A stretch of 12,007 nt of DNA from Pseudomonadota bacterium (GCA_023416515.1 JAEZHP010000043.1:1-12007), one strand, 5' to 3'; shown: positions 5,372 through 12,007, counted from the stretch's first letter. The notes: generated from the letters alone by a model not told the origin. A program made the numbers and translations.

Positions 5372-8068
5372 TCATTTCTCCTTAGTGTTTCGCTCAACAA
5401 CCAAATTGAGTAACTCGCCTGCTCCGAACTCTACGGCGAGCTCATCCTGATCTACGGTGGTTTCTTCAATCAAATCCGTTTTTGCCACCACCTTCAAACC
5501 TTCTCCTAAGTTCAATTGCCCTGGTTTGCTAGGTACGTCTTCTGCATTGAACAGCCTTAGAACATAGCCTGGGGAGGTTTCGGATTTGATGAACGTGCCA
5601 AAACTGACGCCGGGATCCTGAAGCGAAGCGAAGCTGTACTGCCTGGGTAGAGCTTTGGGCCACGGGTTGATCGGGAAGTAGCTAATTGGGTAGAACGTTG
5701 GGTCGATGGTCTGGTTCTGTCCGTACAGAGGATCAACGGCAAACTCAGCGTAATTGCGAAACAACAGGTTGGCATCCAGCCCAACTGAGAACCCAATTCC
5801 GAAATCAAATTCAATATGGCTTCCCATCAACTGGTGGGTTGGAGCGGGGAGCAAGCGCTCTGGCATTCCACTAGGGCGCCCAGGCCTGCGGTGTAGATCC
5901 GGCAAGCCCACATAACCGACCGCCCGTAATACAGTCAACATCAGGTCTGAGAAGCCTTCACCGATGAATTCGTATTCTTTCAGGCTACGCGTGAATATGG
6001 TAAGCACACCATTATCATCCACAGCTGAGACATGGTTTAAGAGCGGGCGCGTGGCGCTGGGCTCTTCGAAATAACCGCGCTCTCTCCAGATGGCCATTTC
6101 TTCCGGTAAACAAGGCCGCCTGATTACACTGTACTGCGTGCCGGCGTAAGAAAACTCGTTTTCTTTGCCTGTCCGCAGGCCAATGCGCAGCCGGTGATTT
6201 TCGGTGGTATTAACCACCTCGCCGTTGATTCCCAGAACATTCGATTTTGCCTTTAAGCTTACGGTCAGGGAAAACTGCAGCATGGCATCTGCAGATCTCT
6301 GCTTTCTTTTCTCCAGAGAAGACGGAACTTCCATCACACCTTCGAATTGCATCTCAGAATATAGATCGGAGCAGAAGGAGGACTTTAGATCCTCTTGCTT
6401 AATTTCTCGAATTACCAGCCATTCATCTTCCGGTGCCGGATAATCATAGTCGTAACTATCGCCTTCATCACCACCATCCTCGAAGTACAAGGCCTGATGC
6501 AAAGTTTGCCCACTATGCTTGTCTTTTATAGTGATCCCTTCGGAATTGCAACTGACGACGAGATACTCGTTTTCGATCGAAGTTTTATCTGAAGATCGCA
6601 GCTCCTCAGGTACTTTTTCTCCCTTTTCGACTACCGAGAATGTCTTGTAGGAGATTCCATCAAAATCGCCTAAGTTGCAGAGGATCTCGGTCCGGTAGAA
6701 CCATTTATCCTCATTCATCTGTTCTGGATCCTTACGTACAACACCAAAGTAATGCTTTACTTGCTCAACGACGCTATAATTTATCTCTTTTCCTTCTAGC
6801 TCGAGAGTAAACGCTGGAGTGTTCGTCACAATGCTCATTTTTTGAACAAGTTCGCGTTTCCAAGGCAGCGTGTTAAATACCACCAGCGGCATGCCCGGGT
6901 CTTCCTCTTGTTCGACAGATACAGAGATCAATCTGCTGAGGAAATGGACAGCGCCTCTTGCTATGTTGGACGCATAACTTGCGGTATCTTTGATCCACTC
7001 ATTCGTGACATCTCCATGGGTTGCTGATCCATGCGTCTGGCAATTGACCAGCAAATACCAGGCCTGGTCGATAATTCCTTGATCATGTGGGATACCTACC
7101 GAATCTAGCAGAGCCATCATGGGCTGAAGCTCGTACACAAGACGGCGATCGACTCTATCGATCAACGTCTTGATATCCGACCTGGCCGAGTTCATACCAT
7201 TAATATGAATGCGATGAAATTGTGGAGATAGTATTTCCCCTTTAAAGGTTTTTATATTCCTGCCGTACTTTCTTACTCTTTCGAAGAAATCTGGCCAGTT
7301 TGTATATTTGAAATGGATCCGGGATTGCGTCTGATTGTAATAGACCAGCTTTTCCGGAATATCCAACATGATTGGATGGTTATCGAACCCTAGCGGAAAT
7401 ACGAATTCGTTTTCCAGCGTGGAGCGTTCCACAAGCCTCTCGATAAGCCTCGCAACGTCTATTTTGTTGTAATCTTCTGCCTGGTTGGTAAATAATGTTT
7501 TATTTCTGAAGGCGTTCGCTCCGTACCCGTAACCAGAGATCAGAACATGGCATAGTACTTCGCTGCCGTCATTCGACTGGAAATTGAACTCAATCTCCGG
7601 TCCGTAGGTATCTGCCCAGCCCCGGGTGAAAACGAATTCACGAATGCCGCACTGGTTGAAGATCTTCGGTAGATCCGTAGCGTACCCGAAAGGGTCAGCC
7701 AGATACGCCACCCGGTTGGCTTTTCCAAGAGACTTGGCATATTTGATGCCCAGACGCAGGTTGTTGTTCACAGATTCTGCTGAGCTAAGAAAACTATCTA
7801 GTTGCGACACAAAAGGTCCAATGGCCAGTTTCCCGTTTTTTACCCACTTGCTGACTTTTTCTGTATCTTCAGGATGGGCTTGCAAATATTCATATGTCGC
7901 AGTCGTCTGACCATCGAGAAAGAAGTCTTCAATCTCCCCAGTCTCAAAAGCTCTTAGCATTTCGCGCATGTTATACGCAAAGACCACATTAGATTCCTGG
8001 GGGGTGAACCACCAATACGGATCCCAATGGGTATGATGAATACAATGAGCGGTCAATTGGTCTGTCAT
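5372..8068 (-). CDS. mngB: Cytoplasmic GH38 alpha-mannosidase, MngB-like
   Basis: Glycoside hydrolase family 38 enzyme (898 aa; E. coli MngB is 877), predicted to hydrolyse an imported phosphorylated alpha-mannoside to mannose-6-phosphate. There is no signal peptide, as expected for a partner of a PTS. Features in order: HHTHWDPYWW (11-20), with probable zinc ligands H14 and D16; YLADPFGYATDLPKIF, with D125 as nucleophile and metal ligand; NGMNSARSDIK (290-300), the helical-domain signature; and QTHGSATHGD around H346, the probable fourth zinc ligand. From about 500 onward lie the beta-rich C-terminal domains. At 347 a glycine stands where many GH38 enzymes have aspartate (HHDA/HDS). The ATG overlaps the PMI stop as ATGA. 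The substrate may be 2-O-mannosylglycerate or another short alpha-mannoside; the family is clear, the substrate is inferred. Confidence 0.92.
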   Translation of the reverse strand: MTDQLTAHCIHHTHWDPYWWFTPQESNVVFAYNMREMLRAFETGEIEDFFLDGQTTATYEYLQAHPEDTEKVSKWVKNGKLAIGPFVSQLDSFLSSAESVNNNLRLGIKYAKSLGKANRVAYLADPFGYATDLPKIFNQCGIREFVFTRGWADTYGPEIEFNFQSNDGSEVLCHVLISGYGYGANAFRNKTLFTNQAEDYNKIDVARLIERLVERSTLENEFVFPLGFDNHPIMLDIPEKLVYYNQTQSRIHFKYTNWPDFFERVRKYGRNIKTFKGEILSPQFHRIHINGMNSARSDIKTLIDRVDRRLVYELQPMMALLDSVGIPHDQGIIDQAWYLLVNCQTHGSATHGDVTNEWIKDTASYASNIARGAVHFLSRLISVSVEQEEDPGMPLVVFNTLPWKRELVQKMSIVTNTPAFTLELEGKEINYSVVEQVKHYFGVVRKDPEQMNEDKWFYRTEILCNLGDFDGISYKTFSVVEKGEKVPEELRSSDKTSIENEYLVVSCNSEGITIKDKHSGQTLHQALYFEDGGDEGDSYDYDYPAPEDEWLVIREIKQEDLKSSFCSDLYSEMQFEGVMEVPSSLEKRKQRSADAMLQFSLTVSLKAKSNVLGINGEVVNTTENHRLRIGLRTGKENEFSYAGTQYSVIRRPCLPEEMAIWRERGYFEEPSATRPLLNHVSAVDDNGVLTIFTRSLKEYEFIGEGFSDLMLTVLRAVGYVGLPDLHRRPGRPSGMPERLLPAPTHQLMGSHIEFDFGIGFSVGLDANLLFRNYAEFAVDPLYGQNQTIDPTFYPISYFPINPWPKALPRQYSFASLQDPGVSFGTFIKSETSPGYVLRLFNAEDVPSKPGQLNLGEGLKVVAKTDLIEETTVDQDELAVEFGAGELLNLVVERNTKEK

Positions 8069-9852
8069 GCCTGAAATTTGTCCTCTCGTACAAATGTTTT
8101 GTGCAGCACAACCGGCTGGTTTCCTGTAGCAATTACTTCGTATTTGCCAATGCTGGCGGGAACCAGGATTACATCCAGATATCCCGCTTCGTAATTGCAG
8201 CCCGGGTCTTCAACCGATTGAATTCTGGCTGATTCACCATCTACGATCGTAATCACCGTGAAGTCGTCCTTGTTTTCTCCTGGATAACGACTGCCGGTTG
8301 CCATTTCAATACGATGGGTTTCAAAATAAATATCCTCATATTGACCGACGAGGAGTTCTCGCCAACCCTGGCCTTCACAAAGCAGCCTGGGCGGAAATGC
8401 AAGGTGCTTCATGACCCATTCCGCGTCACGCTCGAAGACTAGAGCCTGCTCGGCGAGCTTAGTGTGTAATGGACGCGGCTTGCCAGTGATATCCATACGT
8501 GTGTAATCATAGATTTTGTACGTGTACGCGCTGCTTGTTAACGTACCAAGTTCGAGCACTAGCTGGTTTCTTCCGGAGCTGTGAATCGTGCCGGCTGGTA
8601 GTAGAATCTGCCGGCCCACTTCGGAAGGAATAGCATGGATATACTTCTCGTAAGGTACCATTGACCCGTCTATTTCTGATTGCTTGCATAAATCGAGAAA
8701 TTTTCTCCCATTCCCCTTAAACCCACAATAGGTTTTTGCCCCGTGACCTGTGAGTACAACGTAATATGCCTCGTTTTGTCCGGCAAAATCCCCATAATAC
8801 GCTCGTACCATATGATCATTCGGGTGACATTGTATGGACATATTCCCATTGCTATGCCAGGTGTCATCATAATTAAAACGAACTGGGAAATTCCCGCCAA
8901 ACTGCTTATAAAGCTTTTCTCCTACAAGGCTTTCACCTATCGCATCCATGACAGTCAAGAACGGCAAGTCTAACTGCTGCTCCCCAGACGTTACAAGGAG
9001 ACTGGCTTCTGTCGGTATAAGCTCAAATGACCAGGCAACTTTATCGACAAGATCATCGGGTATCCCCCGGTATTTCTTAATAAACTGACCGCCCCAGACA
9101 CCCTCCACATATACTGGTTTTGCTCGAAGGGGGCGCATACGCAGTTGATGAAGGATGGATTGCAGTGCGCTGCTAGTAAGCATTTGGATTGAGAGGTCAG
9201 AATCGAGAAAATAGAAATCGAGAAGATTGCTCTGGATAAGTTCTTTTCGTAAATTAACTGCAAGCTGTATATCAACAAAGTAGGTTTGCCTGAGGATCGT
9301 ATCCAAATCGAGTTCGTTCTGACACCCAAGGCAGTTATAGAGACCATCAAAGACTCTGAGCGCCGTATCCTTAGGCGTTACATCAATGTAAAGGATTGCT
9401 TTCGAAAATGGTCGGAATAGGCTGCATGCGCTTCCAAGTCCATAAAGGATTGTGGTCTGTTCATCGATCAAGTTATCAAGAAAATAATCCACTTTCTCCA
9501 AGTCAAAAAAGGTTTGATAATCCTGATCATAAAGCCTACCGAATATCAATTCTGGGTCAACCTCACGATTTTGCGGGAGATAAAGCTTCAAAAAATCCTG
9601 GATTTCATCTGATGCGCGGTATAAGCTTGAAACGTTAATCGCCTTAATGCCAGGTAAAACCCGACATAAGTGTTCAATAAGTGTAGAAAAATTTGCCGTT
9701 GGGTATCCGTCTACAACAATAAGACCTTCAGGAAGGTCTTTCGCCAGAGCATGCGTGATTTCATCGTATGAGGTTGTTATGCCTGAAACGATATCAACAG
9801 TATTAACCGCCCTTAGGTCATCGAACCGGATAGGTTTGTAGGCAAATCCCAT
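8065..9852 (-). CDS. Class I mannose-6-phosphate isomerase with N-terminal kinase-like extension
   Basis: Large PMI-type protein (595 aa), predicted to convert mannose-6-phosphate to fructose-6-phosphate. The C-terminal part, from about residue 245 (VYVEGVWGGQ), is a class I ManA cupin with a full zinc set: Q341 and H343 (SIQCHPND), E361 (QNEAYYVV) and H424 (PAGTIHS). TYKIYDYTR (R452) and GKPRPLH complete the signature. The first roughly 240 residues are not part of standard PMIs. VVDGYPTANFSTLIEHL (about 46-62) and ILYIDVTPKDTALRVF (about 153-168) resemble a nucleoside-kinase/P-loop fold, but no GK[ST] Walker motif remains. This N-terminal half is therefore probably a degenerate, non-catalytic domain (inference). 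It is the first gene of the operon. The ATG at 9852 has AAGGA about 11 nt upstream, slightly far. Its stop overlaps the GH38 start. Confidence 0.88.
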   Translation of the reverse strand: MGFAYKPIRFDDLRAVNTVDIVSGITTSYDEITHALAKDLPEGLIVVDGYPTANFSTLIEHLCRVLPGIKAINVSSLYRASDEIQDFLKLYLPQNREVDPELIFGRLYDQDYQTFFDLEKVDYFLDNLIDEQTTILYGLGSACSLFRPFSKAILYIDVTPKDTALRVFDGLYNCLGCQNELDLDTILRQTYFVDIQLAVNLRKELIQSNLLDFYFLDSDLSIQMLTSSALQSILHQLRMRPLRAKPVYVEGVWGGQFIKKYRGIPDDLVDKVAWSFELIPTEASLLVTSGEQQLDLPFLTVMDAIGESLVGEKLYKQFGGNFPVRFNYDDTWHSNGNMSIQCHPNDHMVRAYYGDFAGQNEAYYVVLTGHGAKTYCGFKGNGRKFLDLCKQSEIDGSMVPYEKYIHAIPSEVGRQILLPAGTIHSSGRNQLVLELGTLTSSAYTYKIYDYTRMDITGKPRPLHTKLAEQALVFERDAEWVMKHLAFPPRLLCEGQGWRELLVGQYEDIYFETHRIEMATGSRYPGENKDDFTVITIVDGESARIQSVEDPGCNYEAGYLDVILVPASIGKYEVIATGNQPVVLHKTFVREDKFQA

Positions 9853-9875
9853 ATAAAATCGTTTCCTTTTAATAA

Positions 9876-9899
9876 ATTATAATGTTATAACATTATAAT
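9876..9899. promoter_or_regulatory. Perfect 24-bp palindromic operator over the operon -10 region
   Basis: Twelve bases mirror exactly around the centre between 9887 and 9888, with core TGTTATAACA (9883-9892). GT-N4-AC cores are typical of GntR-family operators. The palindrome overlaps the -10 hexamer and the expected start site, where a bound repressor would block polymerase. The operon's own GntR/UTRA protein is the obvious candidate. AT-rich DNA makes short palindromes common, but 24 perfect bases in this position are unlikely to be chance. Confidence 0.75.
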
Positions 9900-9923
9900 A
9901 TAATAATAAAGAGATTAAGTCAA
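9895..9923 (-). promoter_or_regulatory. Sigma70-type promoter of the mannoside PTS operon
   Basis: On the minus strand TTGACT (9923-9918) and TATTAT (9900-9895) are 17 nt apart, an ideal spacing with 5/6 matches in each hexamer. An overlapping perfect TATAAT (9897-9892) would give 20-nt spacing. The transcript would start near 9888, inside the palindrome, about 35 nt before the PMI ATG. No other promoter of comparable quality was seen inside the operon. Confidence 0.7.
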
Positions 9924-9936
9924 GTATATAGACAAG

Positions 9937-9952
9937 GTTTAAACGTTTATAC
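9937..9952. promoter_or_regulatory. Two abutting GTNTANAC boxes upstream of the -35
   Basis: GTTTAAAC (9937-9944) and GTTTATAC (9945-9952) stand head to tail. Both match the GTNTANAC pattern known for HutC-subfamily GntR operators. They begin 13 nt upstream of the -35 hexamer. They may be auxiliary binding sites for the operon regulator, adding cooperativity or looping with the palindrome at 9876-9899. Confidence 0.4.
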
Positions 9953-10210
9953 GACAACGAACAGCTTCATAATCTACGACGATGACTCATACAGAGGAAA
10001 GAATCATATCGTGGCCAACGTTTTTCCTGGAATGGGCATCTGGCCAGGCTCGTTTGAAAAGATCGTTTTCTTTCTACAATACATTCATTGTCATTAAGCT
10101 ATATCGCTGCATGTGTACTAGTGGCTGTATCGTATACCTGGGTATTAGAAAATTAAATGACCCGCAAGCCACCTGATTCGGAGCGCGACCACCGCTATAG
10201 ACAGAAGGAG
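9953..10210. other. Intergenic region between operon promoter and sufU terminator
   Basis: I see no gene here. A 64-codon plus-strand frame (9982-10176) has no recognisable ribosome site or protein family character. The stretch appears to be spacer between the end of the sulfurtransferase-scaffold transcript and the PTS operon promoter. Confidence 0.5.
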
Positions 10211-10249
10211 AAAAGCAGACGGCTCGCGATCAAACGCGAGCCGTCTGCT
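10211..10249 (-). terminator. Rho-independent terminator of the rhodanese-scaffold operon
   Basis: A perfect 15-bp stem, AGCAGACGGCTCGCG (10214-10228) with its complement at 10235-10249, encloses a 6-nt loop. On the minus strand it is followed by a short T-tract (TTTTCTCC, counting the last stem base). It lies about 140 nt after the scaffold gene stop. On the plus strand no T-run follows, so it appears one-directional. Confidence 0.8.
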
Positions 10250-10360
10250 ACATATCATGTGAGACAGGAAAGTATAGTCAACATTTGGTGGCCTTATAAG
10301 CCTCACCCTTTTGGCAACACCCAAAGATCGTACTTTCTTCAAAACTTATATATCTTTTCT

Positions 10361-10383
10361 TACCTTCGTGTCTTCGTGGTGAA
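10361..10383. repeat. CACGAAGACACGAAGG-type intergenic repeat
   Basis: Read on the minus strand, the segment contains CACGAAGACACGAAGG, an internal direct repeat of CACGAAG. It starts 6 nt after the scaffold stop codon. It resembles in style, though not in exact sequence, the GCAAAGGCGCGAAG repeats elsewhere in the window. Similar strings are, as I recall, scattered in intergenic DNA of many environmental bacteria. Confidence 0.5.
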
Positions 10384-10389
10384 TTATTC

Positions 10390-10782
10390 TTATTCTTCCG
10401 CGCGCTTCTTCTGCATCCACTGCTTCGAGGCGGTTTTGACCGTATCCAGCGCCAGCGTGGAGCACTTCGGCCGGGTCTTGACCATCTCCTCGCTGAGCAG
10501 CTCTTCGATCACGTGGAAGTCCATCGCATCGATTTGCTCCATCGTCTGCCCCGGCAGGATCTCGGTCAGCATCGACGCCGCGGCCTGGCTGATGGTGCAG
10601 CCTTCGCCTGTATAGGTGACCTTCTCCAGCGTATCCCCCTCAAACTTGAGGAACACGGTGATAATATCGCCGCAGCCGGGGTTGCCGCCCTGCAGAGCGA
10701 TATCCGCGTCGGGCATTTCGGCGTAATTGCGCGGGTTCTGATAATAGTCCAGGATCATTTCCAGCGCTTCAGCGCGATCCAT
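10390..10782 (-). CDS. IscU/SufU-type iron-sulfur cluster assembly scaffold protein
   Basis: Cytoplasmic scaffold (130 aa) on which Fe-S clusters are assembled from sulfide delivered by a desulfurase. The three cluster cysteines are present: C37 in NPGCGD (with D39), C62 in GEGCTIS and C107 in RPKCSTLAL. The residue before the third cysteine is K, as in SufU, rather than the H of IscU, and the IscU LPPVK motif is absent. Yet the C62-C107 spacing (44 residues between) is IscU-like and lacks the longer SufU insertion. The start at 10782 follows AAGGAGG, which overlaps the stop codon of the rhodanese gene (TAAGGAGG), so the two are translationally coupled. SufU-type sulfur-acceptor function is equally possible. 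Confidence 0.92.
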   Translation of the reverse strand: MDRAEALEMILDYYQNPRNYAEMPDADIALQGGNPGCGDIITVFLKFEGDTLEKVTYTGEGCTISQAAASMLTEILPGQTMEQIDAMDFHVIEELLSEEMVKTRPKCSTLALDTVKTASKQWMQKKRAEE

Positions 10783-10794
10783 AAAGCTTCCTCC

Positions 10795-11643
10795 TTACGG
10801 TTCCAGCGGGCCTTTTTCGATCGGCGCGCCCACCAGATTGCCCCACTCGGTCCACGAGCCGTCGTAGTTCTTGACGCGCTGGTAGCCCAACAGGTACTTC
10901 AGCACAAACCAGGTATGCGCGCTGCGCTCACCGATGCGGCAGTAGGCGATCACGTTCGCGTCGGGGTTCAGGCCCTCTCCGGCGTACATCGCCTCCAACT
11001 CTTCCTTCGGTTTGAATGTGCCGTCCTCTTGCACCGCCTTGGACCAGGGGATATTGACCGCGCCGGGGATATGCCCGCCGCGCGTGGCCCCTTCCTGCGG
11101 GTAGTTGGGCATGTGCATCAGCTCGCCCGAATATTCCTGCGGCGAGCGCACGTCCACCAGCGGGTGGTGCTCCAGGGTGTGGCGGAGCACCTCGTCGCGG
11201 AAGGCGCGCAGGCTGCTGTCAGGCTCATGTGCGTGGTATTCGGCTTTTGGATAGCCCGGCACCTCGCGGGTCAGCGCGCGGCCCTCGGCGATCCATTTGG
11301 CGCGCCCGCCGTTCATAATCTTTAAATTCTTGTGGCCGTAGTACTCAAACAGCCACAGCGCGTAGCAGGCGAACCAGTTGTTTTTGTCACCGTAAAAGAC
11401 CACGGTGGTGTCGTTGGATATGCCGTTTTCAGAGCACAGCTTTTCGAACTCCGCGCGGGTCAGGAAGTCGCGCCGCACGGGGTGCTGCAGGCTGGTGAAC
11501 CAGTCGATCTTCACCGCGCCGGGGATATGCCCGGTCTCGTACAGCAGATAGTCTTCGTCCGACTCGACCACGCGCACGGACGCGTCGGTCAGGTGAGCAT
11601 CCACCCAGTCGGTTTCCACAAGCGAATCAGGATAGGCGTACAT
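10795..11643 (-). CDS. Two-domain thiosulfate sulfurtransferase (rhodanese)
   Basis: Tandem-rhodanese enzyme (282 aa, normal for the family) that transfers sulfane sulfur from thiosulfate, or a related donor, to a thiophilic acceptor. The N-terminal non-catalytic domain (about 8-125) contains TGHIPGAVKIDW and FYGDKNN. The C-terminal domain (about 155-275) contains VDVRSPQEYSG, GGHIPGAVNIPW and the active loop CRIGERS with catalytic C235. The CRxGxR loop points to thiosulfate rather than 3-mercaptopyruvate, whose enzymes have CGSGV. The ATG at 11643 is preceded by AAGGAG at good spacing. It heads a two-gene unit with the Fe-S scaffold 12 nt downstream, suggesting that it may supply sulfur for cluster assembly, or detoxify thiosulfate or cyanide. 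Confidence 0.94.
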   Translation of the reverse strand: MYAYPDSLVETDWVDAHLTDASVRVVESDEDYLLYETGHIPGAVKIDWFTSLQHPVRRDFLTRAEFEKLCSENGISNDTTVVFYGDKNNWFACYALWLFEYYGHKNLKIMNGGRAKWIAEGRALTREVPGYPKAEYHAHEPDSSLRAFRDEVLRHTLEHHPLVDVRSPQEYSGELMHMPNYPQEGATRGGHIPGAVNIPWSKAVQEDGTFKPKEELEAMYAGEGLNPDANVIAYCRIGERSAHTWFVLKYLLGYQRVKNYDGSWTEWGNLVGAPIEKGPLEP

Positions 11644-11689
11644 AATCGCATCTCCTTGAAATAAGATTCAGAAAGGCTGTGCCTATTAT

Positions 11690-11717
11690 ATTATATTTTT
11701 CTGATAAATATTGTCGG
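11690..11717 (-). promoter_or_regulatory. Probable promoter of the rhodanese-scaffold operon
   Basis: A perfect TATAAT (11695-11690) lies 16 nt after CCGACA (11717-11712, 4/6 match to TTGACA). A second perfect TATAAT overlaps at 11690-11685. The transcript would begin near 11680, about 40 nt before the ATG. The weak -35 lowers confidence. Confidence 0.4.
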
Positions 11718-11745
11718 GTATATAGGGAGAGTTTATGCGGTAGAC

Positions 11746-11796
11746 AGATGCAACTGCAAAGGCGGCACAGGAAGTGCCGTGCGCAAAGGCGCGAAG
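11746..11796. repeat. Intergenic repeat, copy 3, composite form
   Basis: This copy unites the parts seen separately at 1942-1973 and 2003-2038: AGATGCAAC, then GCAAAGGCG, the hairpin GGCACAGGAAGTGCC (11764-11778), then GCGCAAAGGCGCGAAG (11781-11796). It is in the same orientation as the copies at the left. It lies upstream of the rhodanese promoter. Confidence 0.8.
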
Positions 11797-11883
11797 GATA
11801 GAAAAGAAACAAATAGAAGCCACCCGAAAGTTAGCCAGGCCTTCACGAAGAGCCTCACCTCACTCTGACCGCATAGCGTACAC

Positions 11884-11921
11884 CTTCTCTCCGTTTTCGC
11901 AAAGCCGAAAACAGAGAGAAG
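11884..11921. repeat. 16-bp near-perfect hairpin
   Basis: Arms 11884-11899 (CTTCTCTCCGTTTTCG) and 11906-11921 pair with one mismatch (C11892 against A11913) around a 6-nt loop. No T-run follows on either strand, so a classical terminator is not supported. Confidence 0.55.
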
Positions 11922-11982
11922 ATACCTTTGATTCGCACTGACATGGGTTTAAAGCACCGTTTTCTTTAGCGGGCTCCCCACT

Positions 11983-12007
11983 CCATTTTGCCGGTCTTGC
12001 AAAATGG
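11983..12007. repeat. 9-bp hairpin at window edge
   Basis: CCATTTTGC (11983-11991) and GCAAAATGG (11999-12007) pair perfectly around a 7-nt loop. The window ends exactly at the arm, so the structure may extend further. It could be the end of a transcript entering from the right. Confidence 0.4.

Larger units (their letters stand above)
11797..12007. other. Intergenic right edge
   Basis: No gene is recognisable. The stretch holds two hairpins (entries at 11884 and 11983). Confidence 0.45.

Noticed and set aside
9982..10176. Possible small plus-strand gene divergent from the PTS operon
   Set aside because: There is no convincing ribosome site and no recognisable protein. The frame is no longer than expected by chance in this region.
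10513..11325. 270-codon plus-strand frame opposite rhodanese and scaffold genes
   Set aside because: It spans two clear minus-strand genes with catalytic motifs and has no family character.

Overview
The window looks like a bacterial chromosome segment, probably from a Chloroflexota (Anaerolineae-like) organism. That assignment is inference: it rests on the gene repertoire, the AAGGAGG-type ribosome binding sites and the intergenic GCAAAGGCG-type repeats, not on a marker gene. Every gene recognised here is on the minus strand. The outer genes (a secreted amylase at the left edge, a sulfurtransferase and Fe-S scaffold pair at the right) are visibly GC-rich. The central seven-gene operon and the DNA around it are clearly more AT-rich.

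Left edge, 1-1662: the N-terminal 554 codons of a secreted GH13 alpha-amylase/pullulanase-type enzyme with a signal peptide and two tandem X25-type modules. The window cuts it just before the expected acid/base glutamate. Upstream, 1663-2136 holds a probable promoter, an operator-like inverted repeat and two copies of an intergenic repeat.

Centre, 9923 down to 2137: an apparently single operon read in the order PMI-fusion, GH38 alpha-mannosidase, PTS EIIB, EIIC, EIIA, GntR/UTRA regulator, HPr. Several junctions overlap or nearly touch (ATGA, a 1-nt gap, TGATG). The layout parallels the E. coli mng locus (regulator MngR, PTS permease MngA, GH38 hydrolase MngB), which uses 2-O-alpha-mannosyl-D-glycerate. 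The inferred pathway is as follows: the PTS imports and phosphorylates an alpha-mannoside, the cytoplasmic GH38 releases mannose-6-phosphate, and the PMI domain makes fructose-6-phosphate. HPr carries the phosphoryl group; no Enzyme I gene is present in the window. A sigma70-like promoter (TTGACT-17-TATTAT) is overlapped at its -10 by a perfect 24-bp palindrome, and two tandem GTNTANAC boxes lie upstream. These are the natural candidate sites for the operon's own GntR/UTRA repressor. A perfect 14-bp hairpin separates EIIC from EIIA.

Right, 10211-11643: a two-gene unit of a two-domain rhodanese (active-site CRIGER) and an IscU/SufU-type scaffold, translationally coupled, with a promoter candidate upstream and a strong Rho-independent terminator downstream. 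The remainder to 12007 is non-coding, with another repeat copy and two hairpins.
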